Assembly: GCF_007745175.1 (NCBI RefSeq)
Contig: NZ_CP036271.1
Location: 6,411,439-6,475,438, forward strand
Length of the DNA stretch: 64,000 nt
Source: Caulifigura coniformis
Lineage (GTDB): Bacteria > Planctomycetota > Planctomycetia > Planctomycetales > Planctomycetaceae
Reading direction: 5' to 3'
Shown: positions 44,421 to 54,022 of the stretch, in pieces
Layout: each line of letters begins with the position of its first letter
Numbering within the stretch: position 1 is the first letter of the stretch
Made by a program: the position numbers and the translations under genes
The notes under the pieces: generated by a model
What the model saw: the letters and a program-made list of their open reading frames with translations, nothing else
Told to the model about the DNA's origin: nothing
Databases searched by the model: none

Positions 44421-47400
44421 ATGGTCGGCAAGATCGTTCGTTCGTCCCCCTTCTGGTCCATCGTGATCTTCCTGGGGATCTGCGTTGCTGCCGTTCTCCT
44501 CACGCAGCGCGTGCATCAGCCACAACCGGTCTACGCTCAGGCTCCAGGTGATGCTCCAGAAGAAGGCACAGAAATTTCGATCACGCAGGCCAGGCAGATC
44601 GTCGGGATGATCGTGCCCTACTACTGCTGGAATTCCGTGGTGGCTTACTTTGCCTGCGGCCAATGTGACGGCGGCCTGTGCCCGACGTTCCTATCCCTGC
44701 TGAATCTCAACAACGATCCGGATGGTTCCTGTTCTGGCGCCTGCACCACGACTCCAACCGGCGATGTCCCCCCTCGTAGCCCGCAGTTCAACACCGAGGG
44801 CAGCGAGCAAGATCCATTTCGTAACGATATCACTCAATACACATCAGCCGGCAATTCTCTGATCGATACGGCCAGCGCCAACTACATTCACTATTCAGAC
44901 GACTACATGGGCCCCGGTCCGACGCATGTCCACCTTCGACGGTTCCATCGTTTTCGCAACATCACAGAAGTCCCCAGCTTCGGGCCCTCTTGTTTCTCGA
45001 ACTACGACGTCCGTTTGCATCTCAGTATGTGGCAGGTTGCCGACGGCTACGGATTCTACACCTCAGGAAACACCGCCGGAACGCTCTTCGACCCGACGGC
45101 GATGTTCGAGAAGCACCTGTATCTCGACACGTCGTCCAACGGGACCAGATACGCCGACAACGCTTATCGCAGCTACAAGGACATCACCCTCACTGATTCG
45201 GCCGGAAACGCCGTCACGACCCCTTACTCCAGCGGGCCGCTCCCGTCGCGAACAGCCGCCACGCACGCGGTGCTCCGAACCTGGACCGGAGAATCGTATT
45301 GGTTTGAGCTGTTTGAGAATGGCGAGTTGACGGTCAACAGTGCCGATGAGCCGTGGCAGCCCATGGATGGGCGTCTGGTCAAGATTCTCGACCAGAATGG
45401 CTATGGCACCACCCTGACCTACAAGACCTGGACGTCCCTCGAACTCGAAGAGGCGCCGGACCGTCAGTGGCAGATCGATGAGATCACGGACTCCTACGGT
45501 CAATCGCTGCAGTTCAGCTACGAGTCGACCCAGGTCGGGGGATTCTGGGCCGTCTCGCAGATCGATCTCCCGAATTCGGAATCACTGACCTATGGCTACA
45601 CGGGAGGCATTCTCACGGATGTCACCCTGCCGGACGGTAGCGAGGCGACCATCAGCCTGACGACGGACTCCACCAGCAACTGTGGTGTATTCCAGTTCGA
45701 CGACCCCGGTGCGACCGGCGTCCACCGCCGTAAAAAGGTGCACATGCATGGCGCGGCGGGCTCCTGGAACGGCAACCTTGTTTCGATCGCCGAGTATCAC
45801 GTTCGACTGGTCATCAATGGTGAAGACGAAGTCAGCTACCTTTCCATTCCTTATGACTGGTATTCCTTGATCTACGAGGGCCGGGGGCGGCTCAAGCAGG
45901 CGACAGGCGGGTATGCCGGAATGTGGAGCCAGTCGTACATCACCGACAACGACTGGACCGTCACGGTCGATCCTGAAATGTGGGAAGTGAATATCTCCTA
46001 CGACACGATCGGCGACACCTATTCGGAGGTCGATGGCTATTACACAACTGCCGGATCAACGACCCCCCAGGGCGTCACTCGCGAGTTCACGAGGAATGCC
46101 GACAAGTCTCTTGCGAGCGTGAACTTCGAAGGAGACACGCTCAAAGAGGAATGGAGTTACGTCAACGGCATCTACGGCCGTCGTGTTTCCCGGTACGAAG
46201 ATCGCCTGGGGCGCGTCACGAGGTATACATACGATTCCAAGGGCAACATGCTGACCAAGGAAGTCGGTCTCAAAAAACAGCCTGGGCCGGAGTACCAGGG
46301 GTATCTAGACGGGTACGACGCGGGCTTCGATGACGGAAACGCGATGGATCCTGCTGATGATTCCACGTCGAATATGGATTCGAATTATGTCGTCGGCTAT
46401 GAGGCGGGTTATGCTCACGGGTACGACGATGGCATTAACACCAACGGCCATGGGGCGTCATCCAATCCGACGAGCACGGCCATGGTCGATGCTCCGACGG
46501 CCGATCACGCCGTCTACGAATGGGAGTTCTATACCGCAGGCAGCCATGTCGGCCTGCTCTCGAAATCGATCGACCCGAACGGGAACGAGACGGACTACGC
46601 CTACGACACGAATCATCGGCTCGACACGATTACCTATCCGCCTGATGTTGCGATGGGAACCCGCGCCGTTCGGGACTACACCTACGACTCCGCTGGCCGC
46701 GTCATCGCCATCACCCAGCCGGGCGGTTGGGGCACCAGCTACGACTACGACGAGCGAAACCGTGTCGTCAAAGTGGAGCATGCGGACAACAGCACCGAGC
46801 GATTTATCTACGGGACAGGCGTCGATGCCAATCTGCTGGTGAAGCACAAAAATCGAGCGGGCGTCGTCACAAAGTATGAGTACGACGACGCGGGCCGGAA
46901 GGTGAAGACGATCCAGGCCTATTCAACGATGGACCTGTCGGACAACGAGACGGCCATCACCGATCCGGCCATCAAGACGCAGGCGGAGTTTGCCTACGTC
47001 AACGGCACGAACACCGTCCGTGCCAGCCTCGTCAGCGGCGACTATCGCTACAACAAGTTTGACTACCATCACAGGGTCATCGAGTCGTCGGTTGTGGCCA
47101 ATACGGCAAAGACGCTGACATCGAAGTCCAACTACGTCGCCGCCAAGCTGTTCAATACCGAGGATCCCTATGGCCGAAAAACGTACTACGCCTACGACTC
47201 GCAGCAGGCCAAGCTGATCCGGACGATCCGGTGCACGGTTCCCTCGGTCAGTTACGCGGACTTCACGGCCGTCCTGGCGGCCACACGCGCGTCGGAGAAC
47301 GCTGAGAACCCGACGTCGCTCATCACCGACTACGTCTATGACACCCAGGGCCAGACGCTGAAAGTTATCGATCCCCGGGGTGTTGAGCACCACAAGGAGT

Positions 47401-50400
47401 ACGACAGCCTAGGCCGGGTCACAGCAGATATCAGGGCGGCCCAGTGGCTTGGTGGAGCGCCGACGAACTGTGTCGCCCGGACAGAGTATGACTACGACGA
47501 CGCCTCGAACGTCGTCGCCACTCGGCATCCGAGGTGGTTCGATTCCGGCGACACGAACGGCTACCACAAGTGCGTCACAACAATGACGTACACCGGCCGA
47601 AACCTGCTCAAGACTCGTACCGAGGCCGACGGCGCCACGGAAGAAGCCACCGAGTCGTTCACCTACAACCTCGATGCCCAGCAGCTCACGCACGTTGACT
47701 TCAACGGAAAGACCTGGACGAACACCTACGGCTCCTGCTGCGGAAGGCTCCAAACCTCGGCCGACCCATTAGGCCACGGGACAATCACCAATCACGACGC
47801 ACTTGGGCGGGTGACTCACCAGGCGTGGGTCTCCGACGTCTCCAGTCACTCGTCGGCCTGGGACAATCCCATTGACGCCAAGACATTGAAAGAGGTCACG
47901 ACGAAGTACGATGCTCGCGGGAGAGTGGCCGCCCGAACCGTCTGGGTGAACCCGCTGGGGGCGGTCAATCCAAACAGCGTGCCGATACACAACGGTGCAG
48001 TGGCTTGGATGCCAATGTCAATGTCTGGATTCTCTCAAAGCCAGGTCACTTCAGGAACTCCGGAAGGGCTAACGACATCCTACGCCTACGACGACGATCT
48101 CGACGATGGCGCTGGCTTGGATGACGATTTCTCTACGCATCTTTCCGGCCTCGCTCTGGACGACGACTCCGACGGTTCGGCGGTGCTGACAACCGTTCAC
48201 GGCCACGTCCCGCACTGGAACTCGGCAGCGGCGATAACAAGCTCTGATCTGACTTACCGCACATTAACGATCCGAGACGGCCGCGGACGCACCATCCGCT
48301 CCGTGCGACTGGATTCCAGCGACAACGCGGTGGAACGAACCACTCAGGTCTACGACGCGGTCGTCTCGATCGGCGGGTACGGCGATGTCGTGGAAACGAC
48401 ATCCACGAACCTTGCGGGGCACAGCAACAAGCACCGCGCGGACGGGGCCAGCCGCCGGATCGCCACAATCGACGGCGACAGCAAGCTGACGTCTTACAAG
48501 TACAACGCCAACGGAAATCGGCTGAAGGTCCGCGACCCGAATAGCATCGGCATGGATTGCACATACGACGCCCTGGGGCGTGATATCTCGTGCATCGATA
48601 CCGCGAGTCACGGGACTGCGAAGCAATTCGACCGAGCCGGGAACATGGTCATCCAGATCGACGCCAAGAGTAGTCCCGCTTCCATCGCTTACGATGCGAG
48701 AAACAGGAAGCTTTCCGTCACCGATCGGATCAGTGCGGTGACCACCTGGGCGTGGGACGCCAACGGTAATGAGCTGTCGATGACTGACGCCGAGAATCAG
48801 ACGACTTCCTATTCTTACGACGACGCCGGCAATCGCACGTCGACAACCTGGCCGGACCATGTGACCGGTCAGAACCCCGGCGACGCCAACTGCGGAATCA
48901 CGTCCGTGCTGTACGATGCCTTGGGGCGGCCGGTTCGTACGACGGACCAGCAGGGAGACAAGATCACGCTCCACTACGATCTGGCGGGCCGGAGGTACAT
49001 GCGAGAGGCTTGGCCGCTATCGAGCCCGGCCCCTGAGACCCATGTTGCCTATCGAGACTACTTCCTGTGGACGGCCGATGGCCAGCTAGTGAATGCGCTT
49101 CGCGCCACCACCGACGTTGATTACACGCTCATCGTCATGGGTTACGAGAATGGGCGGAAGACCAGTGAAACATTGAAGTTCGCTGGTGGCCAGGCTTATA
49201 CCGTGGCGATGGCCTATGGGACCGATGGTCGCGTGAGTCAATTGACGTACCCGGACTCTACGATCGTTGACAGAACCTACAACGCCCGAGGGTTGCTCTC
49301 GACGATCAGCTACGGCGGAGGGACAATCGATTCGCGGACGTACGATGACGGAGGACGCCTCACGTCTGAAACCCTCGGCAACGGACTGACCGTAACGACC
49401 AGCTACGCCACAGGCGAAAACTTGATCGCCTCGATTGCGAATGGCGTCGTGGGGACATACGGCTACAGCTGGGACGCCAACCACAACAAGACCGCCGAGA
49501 CAATCACCGGGGCGATGTCGGGGTATGGCTTCACGGTTCCAACTGGAGGCTACGATGATGAGGACCGGCTCACCGCCTGGGAGCGGGACGACAGCGGCCT
49601 CGACCAGGCTTGGAGCCTGTCGGATGTGGGAGACTGGAATACATTCACGGAGAATGGCACACCGCAGACCAGAACACACGGCAACGCCCACGAACTCACG
49701 GCAATCGCCGCCAATGCCCTCACCTACGACTCGAAGGGCAATCTGACTCAAGACACCACAGGGCGAACCTACGCCTGGAGCATCGGGAACCAGTTGACTT
49801 CAACGACATTGTCTGGAACGACTGTCAGCTACGCTTACGATGCCCTGGACCGCCGAATCGGCCGCACCACGAGCGGGACAACAACCCATTATGTCTCTAA
49901 CGGCGACATCGTGCTGGCTGAGTACACAAGCGGAACCGCCGCCAGTAATTCGCTGCGAAAGTACATCAATGCCAGCTACGTCGACGAGCCGGTCCTCTTG
50001 ATCGACCGAACGGCCGCGGGGGGCACTGGAGCGGGCACCGATGAACGCCTGTACTATCATCGCAACCAGCAGTATTCGATCACGGCGTTAACCGACAATG
50101 GCGGATCGGTCGTCGAACGATACCACTACACAGCCCATGGACGCGCAACAATCCGGGACGCCGCAGGCACCTCAGTCCTATCGGCCAGCAATTACGACCA
50201 TTCGATCCTATTTTCCGGTCGCTCATTCGATCACATCGCCGGCTTGTATTACTTTCGCGCACGCTACTACTCAGATTCTCTTGGCCGATTCATTAGCCGC
50301 GATCCACGTGCGTACGTCGACGGCAGCTCGCTATACCAAGCATACTTTGGAACCTCGGCAGGAGACCCCAGTGGAACGGCGACGCAGTGTTTTAATCCAT

Positions 50401-50699
50401 GTACGCCAAATGGTTGCGGGGCAGCCGGCAGTTTCTTTGACCCGGTTCCCGATCGACCATTGCGTAACGACTTCACTCCTTGCTGCAATCTGCACGACAT
50501 ATGTTACTGCCAGTGCGGCATAGCCAAAGAAGCATGTGATGAAATGTTCTTCAATTGCATGAGGCAAGTGTGCGACCAGCGAGGACTTGGTCGCGGGAGG
50601 CTGATATGCTTGGGTCTTGCACGAACATACAGGAACGCCGTAAGAGACTTTGGGGGAGACCCATTTGACAAGGCGCAGGTATTGGGTTGTTTAAACTAA
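44421..50699 (+). CDS. RHS/YD-repeat protein with C-terminal phospholipase A2-like toxin domain
   Basis: 2092 residues. An N-terminal hydrophobic anchor (WSIVIFLGICVAAVLLTQ) leads to a Cys-rich segment (about 65-110), an RHS beta-cocoon N-terminal part, and dozens of YD repeats (YDxxGR/N-type: YTYDSAGRVIAI, YDDAGNRTSTTW). An unusual GYxxGY-DDG insertion occurs at about 625-690. The core ends with LGRFISRDPRAY and AGDPSGTA (about 1965-2000). The final domain (about 2000-2092) has CCNLHDICYCQCG (His 2025, Asp 2026), then ACDEMFFNC, the layout of group XII secreted phospholipase A2. It is predicted to be a secreted polymorphic toxin that hydrolyses phospholipids. The 3' end is visibly lower in GC (27/60 in one line against 36/60 in the core). 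Confidence 0.9.
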   Translation: MVGKIVRSSPFWSIVIFLGICVAAVLLTQRVHQPQPVYAQAPGDAPEEGTEISITQARQIVGMIVPYYCWNSVVAYFACGQCDGGLCPTFLSLLNLNNDPDGSCSGACTTTPTGDVPPRSPQFNTEGSEQDPFRNDITQYTSAGNSLIDTASANYIHYSDDYMGPGPTHVHLRRFHRFRNITEVPSFGPSCFSNYDVRLHLSMWQVADGYGFYTSGNTAGTLFDPTAMFEKHLYLDTSSNGTRYADNAYRSYKDITLTDSAGNAVTTPYSSGPLPSRTAATHAVLRTWTGESYWFELFENGELTVNSADEPWQPMDGRLVKILDQNGYGTTLTYKTWTSLELEEAPDRQWQIDEITDSYGQSLQFSYESTQVGGFWAVSQIDLPNSESLTYGYTGGILTDVTLPDGSEATISLTTDSTSNCGVFQFDDPGATGVHRRKKVHMHGAAGSWNGNLVSIAEYHVRLVINGEDEVSYLSIPYDWYSLIYEGRGRLKQATGGYAGMWSQSYITDNDWTVTVDPEMWEVNISYDTIGDTYSEVDGYYTTAGSTTPQGVTREFTRNADKSLASVNFEGDTLKEEWSYVNGIYGRRVSRYEDRLGRVTRYTYDSKGNMLTKEVGLKKQPGPEYQGYLDGYDAGFDDGNAMDPADDSTSNMDSNYVVGYEAGYAHGYDDGINTNGHGASSNPTSTAMVDAPTADHAVYEWEFYTAGSHVGLLSKSIDPNGNETDYAYDTNHRLDTITYPPDVAMGTRAVRDYTYDSAGRVIAITQPGGWGTSYDYDERNRVVKVEHADNSTERFIYGTGVDANLLVKHKNRAGVVTKYEYDDAGRKVKTIQAYSTMDLSDNETAITDPAIKTQAEFAYVNGTNTVRASLVSGDYRYNKFDYHHRVIESSVVANTAKTLTSKSNYVAAKLFNTEDPYGRKTYYAYDSQQAKLIRTIRCTVPSVSYADFTAVLAATRASENAENPTSLITDYVYDTQGQTLKVIDPRGVEHHKEYDSLGRVTADIRAAQWLGGAPTNCVARTEYDYDDASNVVATRHPRWFDSGDTNGYHKCVTTMTYTGRNLLKTRTEADGATEEATESFTYNLDAQQLTHVDFNGKTWTNTYGSCCGRLQTSADPLGHGTITNHDALGRVTHQAWVSDVSSHSSAWDNPIDAKTLKEVTTKYDARGRVAARTVWVNPLGAVNPNSVPIHNGAVAWMPMSMSGFSQSQVTSGTPEGLTTSYAYDDDLDDGAGLDDDFSTHLSGLALDDDSDGSAVLTTVHGHVPHWNSAAAITSSDLTYRTLTIRDGRGRTIRSVRLDSSDNAVERTTQVYDAVVSIGGYGDVVETTSTNLAGHSNKHRADGASRRIATIDGDSKLTSYKYNANGNRLKVRDPNSIGMDCTYDALGRDISCIDTASHGTAKQFDRAGNMVIQIDAKSSPASIAYDARNRKLSVTDRISAVTTWAWDANGNELSMTDAENQTTSYSYDDAGNRTSTTWPDHVTGQNPGDANCGITSVLYDALGRPVRTTDQQGDKITLHYDLAGRRYMREAWPLSSPAPETHVAYRDYFLWTADGQLVNALRATTDVDYTLIVMGYENGRKTSETLKFAGGQAYTVAMAYGTDGRVSQLTYPDSTIVDRTYNARGLLSTISYGGGTIDSRTYDDGGRLTSETLGNGLTVTTSYATGENLIASIANGVVGTYGYSWDANHNKTAETITGAMSGYGFTVPTGGYDDEDRLTAWERDDSGLDQAWSLSDVGDWNTFTENGTPQTRTHGNAHELTAIAANALTYDSKGNLTQDTTGRTYAWSIGNQLTSTTLSGTTVSYAYDALDRRIGRTTSGTTTHYVSNGDIVLAEYTSGTAASNSLRKYINASYVDEPVLLIDRTAAGGTGAGTDERLYYHRNQQYSITALTDNGGSVVERYHYTAHGRATIRDAAGTSVLSASNYDHSILFSGRSFDHIAGLYYFRARYYSDSLGRFISRDPRAYVDGSSLYQAYFGTSAGDPSGTATQCFNPCTPNGCGAAGSFFDPVPDRPLRNDFTPCCNLHDICYCQCGIAKEACDEMFFNCMRQVCDQRGLGRGRLICLGLARTYRNAVRDFGGDPFDKAQVLGCLN

Positions 50700-50818
50700 T
50701 GGTTCTGGATGTGCTTCAGCATAAGCCTTGCACGCTAGTGTGCGGTGTTGCTGAGGCGATTGCGTGCACGTGGGTGGCATCGTGGTTGTAGCCCTGTTAT
50801 TATTTTGCGAGAGCCGTC

Positions 50819-52468
50819 ATGGTGCGAGTGCTATTGTTGCTGTGTGGCCAGTTGCTCGCCCTCGTCCCGGCGTTGTTGCAGGCGGCAGATTCGGATCGGA
50901 CATTCTCTAGCAGTGTTGATTTGTGTGTAATTCAAACGCACTCGTGGCCATCTGTCGCGCAGATTGATCATGACACAGAACTGTTAGGGCGGACAACGTC
51001 CAGTTCAGTGGCCATAAAAGTGACCGGAGACGAGTGGTGCATTCAACCAGTCGCCACTTCGCTCACCGAATCGCACTGGGACAGTATATGCCAAGAAGTC
51101 CAGGCAAAAATGATTCCGGGGCTTTCACTGAGCACTTTGGGCGTGTCACCCATCCGTCGAGACTCAGTCGGCCTGCCTGCGCGGGCGTGGCCTAAGTTGG
51201 GCGGCTTGTCAAGCTTGAAATACCTGAAGCTCGATGCGTCTAGAACTGAGCTTGAGGAATCGCTTCCTGCCCTTAAGTCGCTTCATGAGCTTCGGGTGCT
51301 CGATCTTTCATGGACCGAATGCGACGACGGGTGTCTTGCTCGTCTGGGGTCTCTGCCCAAACTTGAGGCGCTGGATTTAACTTCTTGCCCAATCACAGAC
51401 AGGTCCATAGAGATAATTTGCTCCAATCGTGTGCTGCGTCGACTGCGGATTGGCGGGACGGGCCTTACCGCCGACGGCATAGCTAGAATCGCAAAATCGC
51501 TAAGCCTTACGCATCTGGCCACAGCCGGCCTTCATGTCAGCGTAGAATCAGTAACGGCGCTCGCTCCAACAATCATTGCAGCGGATTTTGGGGACTGCCG
51601 GCTGGGCAACGCCCATGCAACAGCGCTCGCCAACTGTCGGGCATTAAAGGTATTAAGCATACGCGACAATGACATTACTCCCGACGGCATTAAGATTGTC
51701 TTGGCGTCACTGAATCTCGAGGAGTTAAACGTAGACCGACTGCAAGTAGACATGGCGACGATGCTGCAGATATCTAAAATGCCAGCATTGCGTGCGTTTT
51801 CAGCTGTCGACTGTCAGTCGATAGGCGATGATAGTATTGCAGTCTTTGCCGGATGCCCACAGTTGCGAAGTCTGGATCTGTCAGGAACTAGGGTTGGCGA
51901 TGACGGAATTGGAGTGGTATGTGAACTGGATCTGCAGGCCATTGTGTGTGACGGAACAAGCGTTGGGGATGAGGCGATGGAGAGTATTGCTCGAGTGAAG
52001 AATCTGATGGTGCTTAGCATTGCTGGCACAGGCGTTACGTCCCGTGGCATAAGTAGGCTGCGAGCTTGTAAGCGACTGGCTTATTTAAATGTCGGTGGGG
52101 GAACAATTGAGGTTGATGCCGGCCATGCCCTGGGAAGCCTATCGCAGTTGAAAACGCTAATGTGCGGCGAGTGCACGTTTAAGCCCGGATGTATGGAGGC
52201 AATTGCCGGCCGCAACCCGCCAGTCGAATGGCTGTATTTGGCCGGCAGTAATTTCTCATCGAGCGATGTGCCGAGTCTTCGAAGGTTGCCGCAGTTGTGG
52301 TATCTGGATGTTTCTGACTGTGAAGGCCTTTCCTCTGACGCGATGTTGGGATTTGTTGATGTGGAGTCTCTGCTTGTACTTTCTTGTGGAAGGAATGTGT
52401 CCAATAGATACTCTCGTGCGGTCGAACGCCTAGAGAAGGCGTTCAGTGGCCGGCTGCTTGTTGAATGA
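50819..52468 (+). CDS. Secreted leucine-rich-repeat protein, candidate immunity to the RHS-PLA2 toxin
   Basis: 549 residues with a signal peptide (LLLLCGQLLALVPALLQA). About 14 LRRs of roughly 23-25 residues fill 120-520, with the RI/GALA-like consensus LxxLxLxxTxVxDxGIxxL (LKYLKLDASRTELEESLPAL, LRSLDLSGTRVGDDGIGVV, LMVLSIAGTGVTSRGISRL). It begins 119 bases after the RHS stop on the same strand and has about 52% GC against about 62% in core genes. Periplasmic export plus position make it a candidate antidote to the PLA2 toxin. An unrelated surface LRR protein is the alternative. Confidence 0.85.
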   Translation: MVRVLLLLCGQLLALVPALLQAADSDRTFSSSVDLCVIQTHSWPSVAQIDHDTELLGRTTSSSVAIKVTGDEWCIQPVATSLTESHWDSICQEVQAKMIPGLSLSTLGVSPIRRDSVGLPARAWPKLGGLSSLKYLKLDASRTELEESLPALKSLHELRVLDLSWTECDDGCLARLGSLPKLEALDLTSCPITDRSIEIICSNRVLRRLRIGGTGLTADGIARIAKSLSLTHLATAGLHVSVESVTALAPTIIAADFGDCRLGNAHATALANCRALKVLSIRDNDITPDGIKIVLASLNLEELNVDRLQVDMATMLQISKMPALRAFSAVDCQSIGDDSIAVFAGCPQLRSLDLSGTRVGDDGIGVVCELDLQAIVCDGTSVGDEAMESIARVKNLMVLSIAGTGVTSRGISRLRACKRLAYLNVGGGTIEVDAGHALGSLSQLKTLMCGECTFKPGCMEAIAGRNPPVEWLYLAGSNFSSSDVPSLRRLPQLWYLDVSDCEGLSSDAMLGFVDVESLLVLSCGRNVSNRYSRAVERLEKAFSGRLLVE

Positions 52469-52516
52469 TGTGTGCCGGGTACCTGTAGCCACAGTCATTT
52501 TCTGGGCAACCGCCTA

Positions 52517-53676
52517 GTGTCATGAGTCGTAAAAGCGTTCAATAAGTCTTGTGGGCATGTTTGTTGGAGATATGCTGTCACTCACAGGAGGTGAGCTATG
52601 AACATCGGCCGGCCGAAAGCGACGTTGGTCGTCTCGAAGGAAGAGTCTGAGGCGCTGGGCTCGGCGCCCCAAGTGCAGTCAGCAACTCGCTCTGCGGTCC
52701 CGCATCGTCCTGGCCTGTGGCCGCGGGCTCAACAACACCCAGGTCGCTGCCGAGCTCAAGGTCTCCATGCCCACTGTCGGCAAGTGGCGGCAGCGGTTTG
52801 TGGATCACCGTCTGGAAGGCCTGCTCGACGAGCCTCGGCCCGGAGCTCCCCGGAAGATCACCGACGAAGACGTCGAACGCGTGGTGGTGCAAACGCTGGA
52901 ATCGAAGCTGGAGGCCGCGACCCACTGGAGCACCCGCAGCATGGCGGAGGCGTCAGGCCTCAGTCAGATGGCGGTGTCCCGGATCTGGCGAGCCTTCGGC
53001 CTCCAACCGGACCGAGACCTTCAAGCTCTCTGCTGATCCGCAGTTTGTCGAGAAGGTCCGGGACGTCGTTGGGCTCTATCTGAACCCACCAGAACGGGCA
53101 ATCGTCCTGTGCGTCGACGAAAAGTGCCAGGTGCAGGCGCTGGACCGCTCGCAGCCACTCCTGCCAATGGGCCCAGGTCAGCCCATGCGGCACACGCACG
53201 ATTATTTCCGGCACGGAACGACGTCGTTGTTTGCGGCCCTCAACGTGGCGACCGGTGAAGTCATTGGACGCTGCCACCGCAGGCACCGGCATCAGGAGTT
53301 CCTGCGGTTCCTGGAACAGATCGACGAGGCGATCCCGGCGGAGCCGGACGTGCCCCTGCATCTGGTGCTGGACAATTACGCCACGCACAAGACGCCGAAG
53401 GTCCGGCGCTGGTTTGCCCGTCATCCCCGATTCCACGTGCACTTCACGCCGACGAGCGCCTCATGGCTGAACCAGGTGGAACGCTTCTTCGCGGCGATGA
53501 CACAGAAGCGGATCCGGCGCAGCGTGTTTCGGAGCGTTCGGCAGTTGGAGCAGTCCATCATGGATTACGTGGCTAACCACAATGAACATCCGCGTCCGTT
53601 CGTCTGGACCGCGGACGCAGATCGCATCCTCGGAAAGGTCGCCCGCTTATGTAAACGGATTAACGACTCACGACAC
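52517..53676 (+). mobile_element. IS630-family insertion sequence, inactive copy
   Basis: A 1160-bp element bounded by imperfect inverted repeats: GTGTCATGAGTCGT at 52517 and GTGTCGTGAGTCGT inverted at 53676, with matches continuing to about 23 bases. TA flanks both ends (52515-52516 and 53677-53678), the IS630 target duplication. The transposase is broken by two frameshifts. The stop codon of the transposase is formed by the right-hand TA duplication. Confidence 0.85.
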
Positions 53677-53679
53677 TAG
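52598..53679 (+). pseudogene. IS630-family transposase, frameshifted
   Basis: The protein is recoverable in three frames. [20 protein letters not shown] begins at ATG 52598 behind GGAGGTGAGCT. The second frame, entered at about 52655, gives the HTH part through [23 protein letters not shown] to GLQPDRD. The third frame, entered at about 53010, gives the DDE domain ([43 protein letters not shown]). Each junction breaks a sequence that is otherwise colinear with IS630 transposases. Loss of two bases near GLQP is the simplest explanation of the second shift. Programmed frameshifting is less likely because two independent shifts are needed. Confidence 0.8.
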
Positions 53680-53742
53680 TACTACAGTTGCATTTCCCTC
53701 TAGGCGGCTGATTTGTAGACCGTTTGCAGTCCGGAGGACAGG

Positions 53743-53944
53743 GATGGTCACGCAACAGGATGTCGAACGGTGGGCAGAGGAATTGACCACGGTCGCCGAC
53801 CGGATCGCCCCGCGGTTCAAGCGGCCTGAGATCCGCTCCCGGGCCGCCGTCTATCTCCAGGCCTGCTGGCGTCCGTCGAACGCAAGGACGGCTGGCAGCT
53901 GGCGGAGTTCCTCGGCGATGAGCCCCCCAAGAACCTCCAGCTGA
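53743..53944 (+). pseudogene. Fragment of an IS701-like transposase
   Basis: MVTQQDVERWAEELTTVADR leads into IAPRFKRPEIRSRAAVYLQ, then after a frameshift LLASVERKDGWQLAEFLGDEPP. This is the N-terminus of IS701-type DDE transposases. It ends abruptly where the IS3 element's left end begins (about 53961), so it was probably cut by that insertion. Confidence 0.65.
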
Positions 53945-53990
53945 CCTTGCCCCCAACTCGGATCCACACGAGATGTCAGAGACAGGCGGT

Positions 53991-54022
53991 ATTATCAGCC
54001 TGGCCTAGGCCAGGCTGATAAT
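53991..54022. repeat. 32-bp perfect palindrome at the orfB stop
   Basis: The sequence is self-complementary from ATTATCAGCC through its centre (54006/54007) to GGCTGATAAT. The orfB stop codon lies inside it. No loop or T-run is present, so as RNA it would need a tiny loop at the centre; it may terminate transcription or be a protein-binding site near the IS end. Confidence 0.8.

Noticed and set aside
49086-49751. 221-codon open frame opposite the RHS gene
   Set aside because: Arises from the repetitive, GC-rich YD-repeat sequence; no supporting motif.
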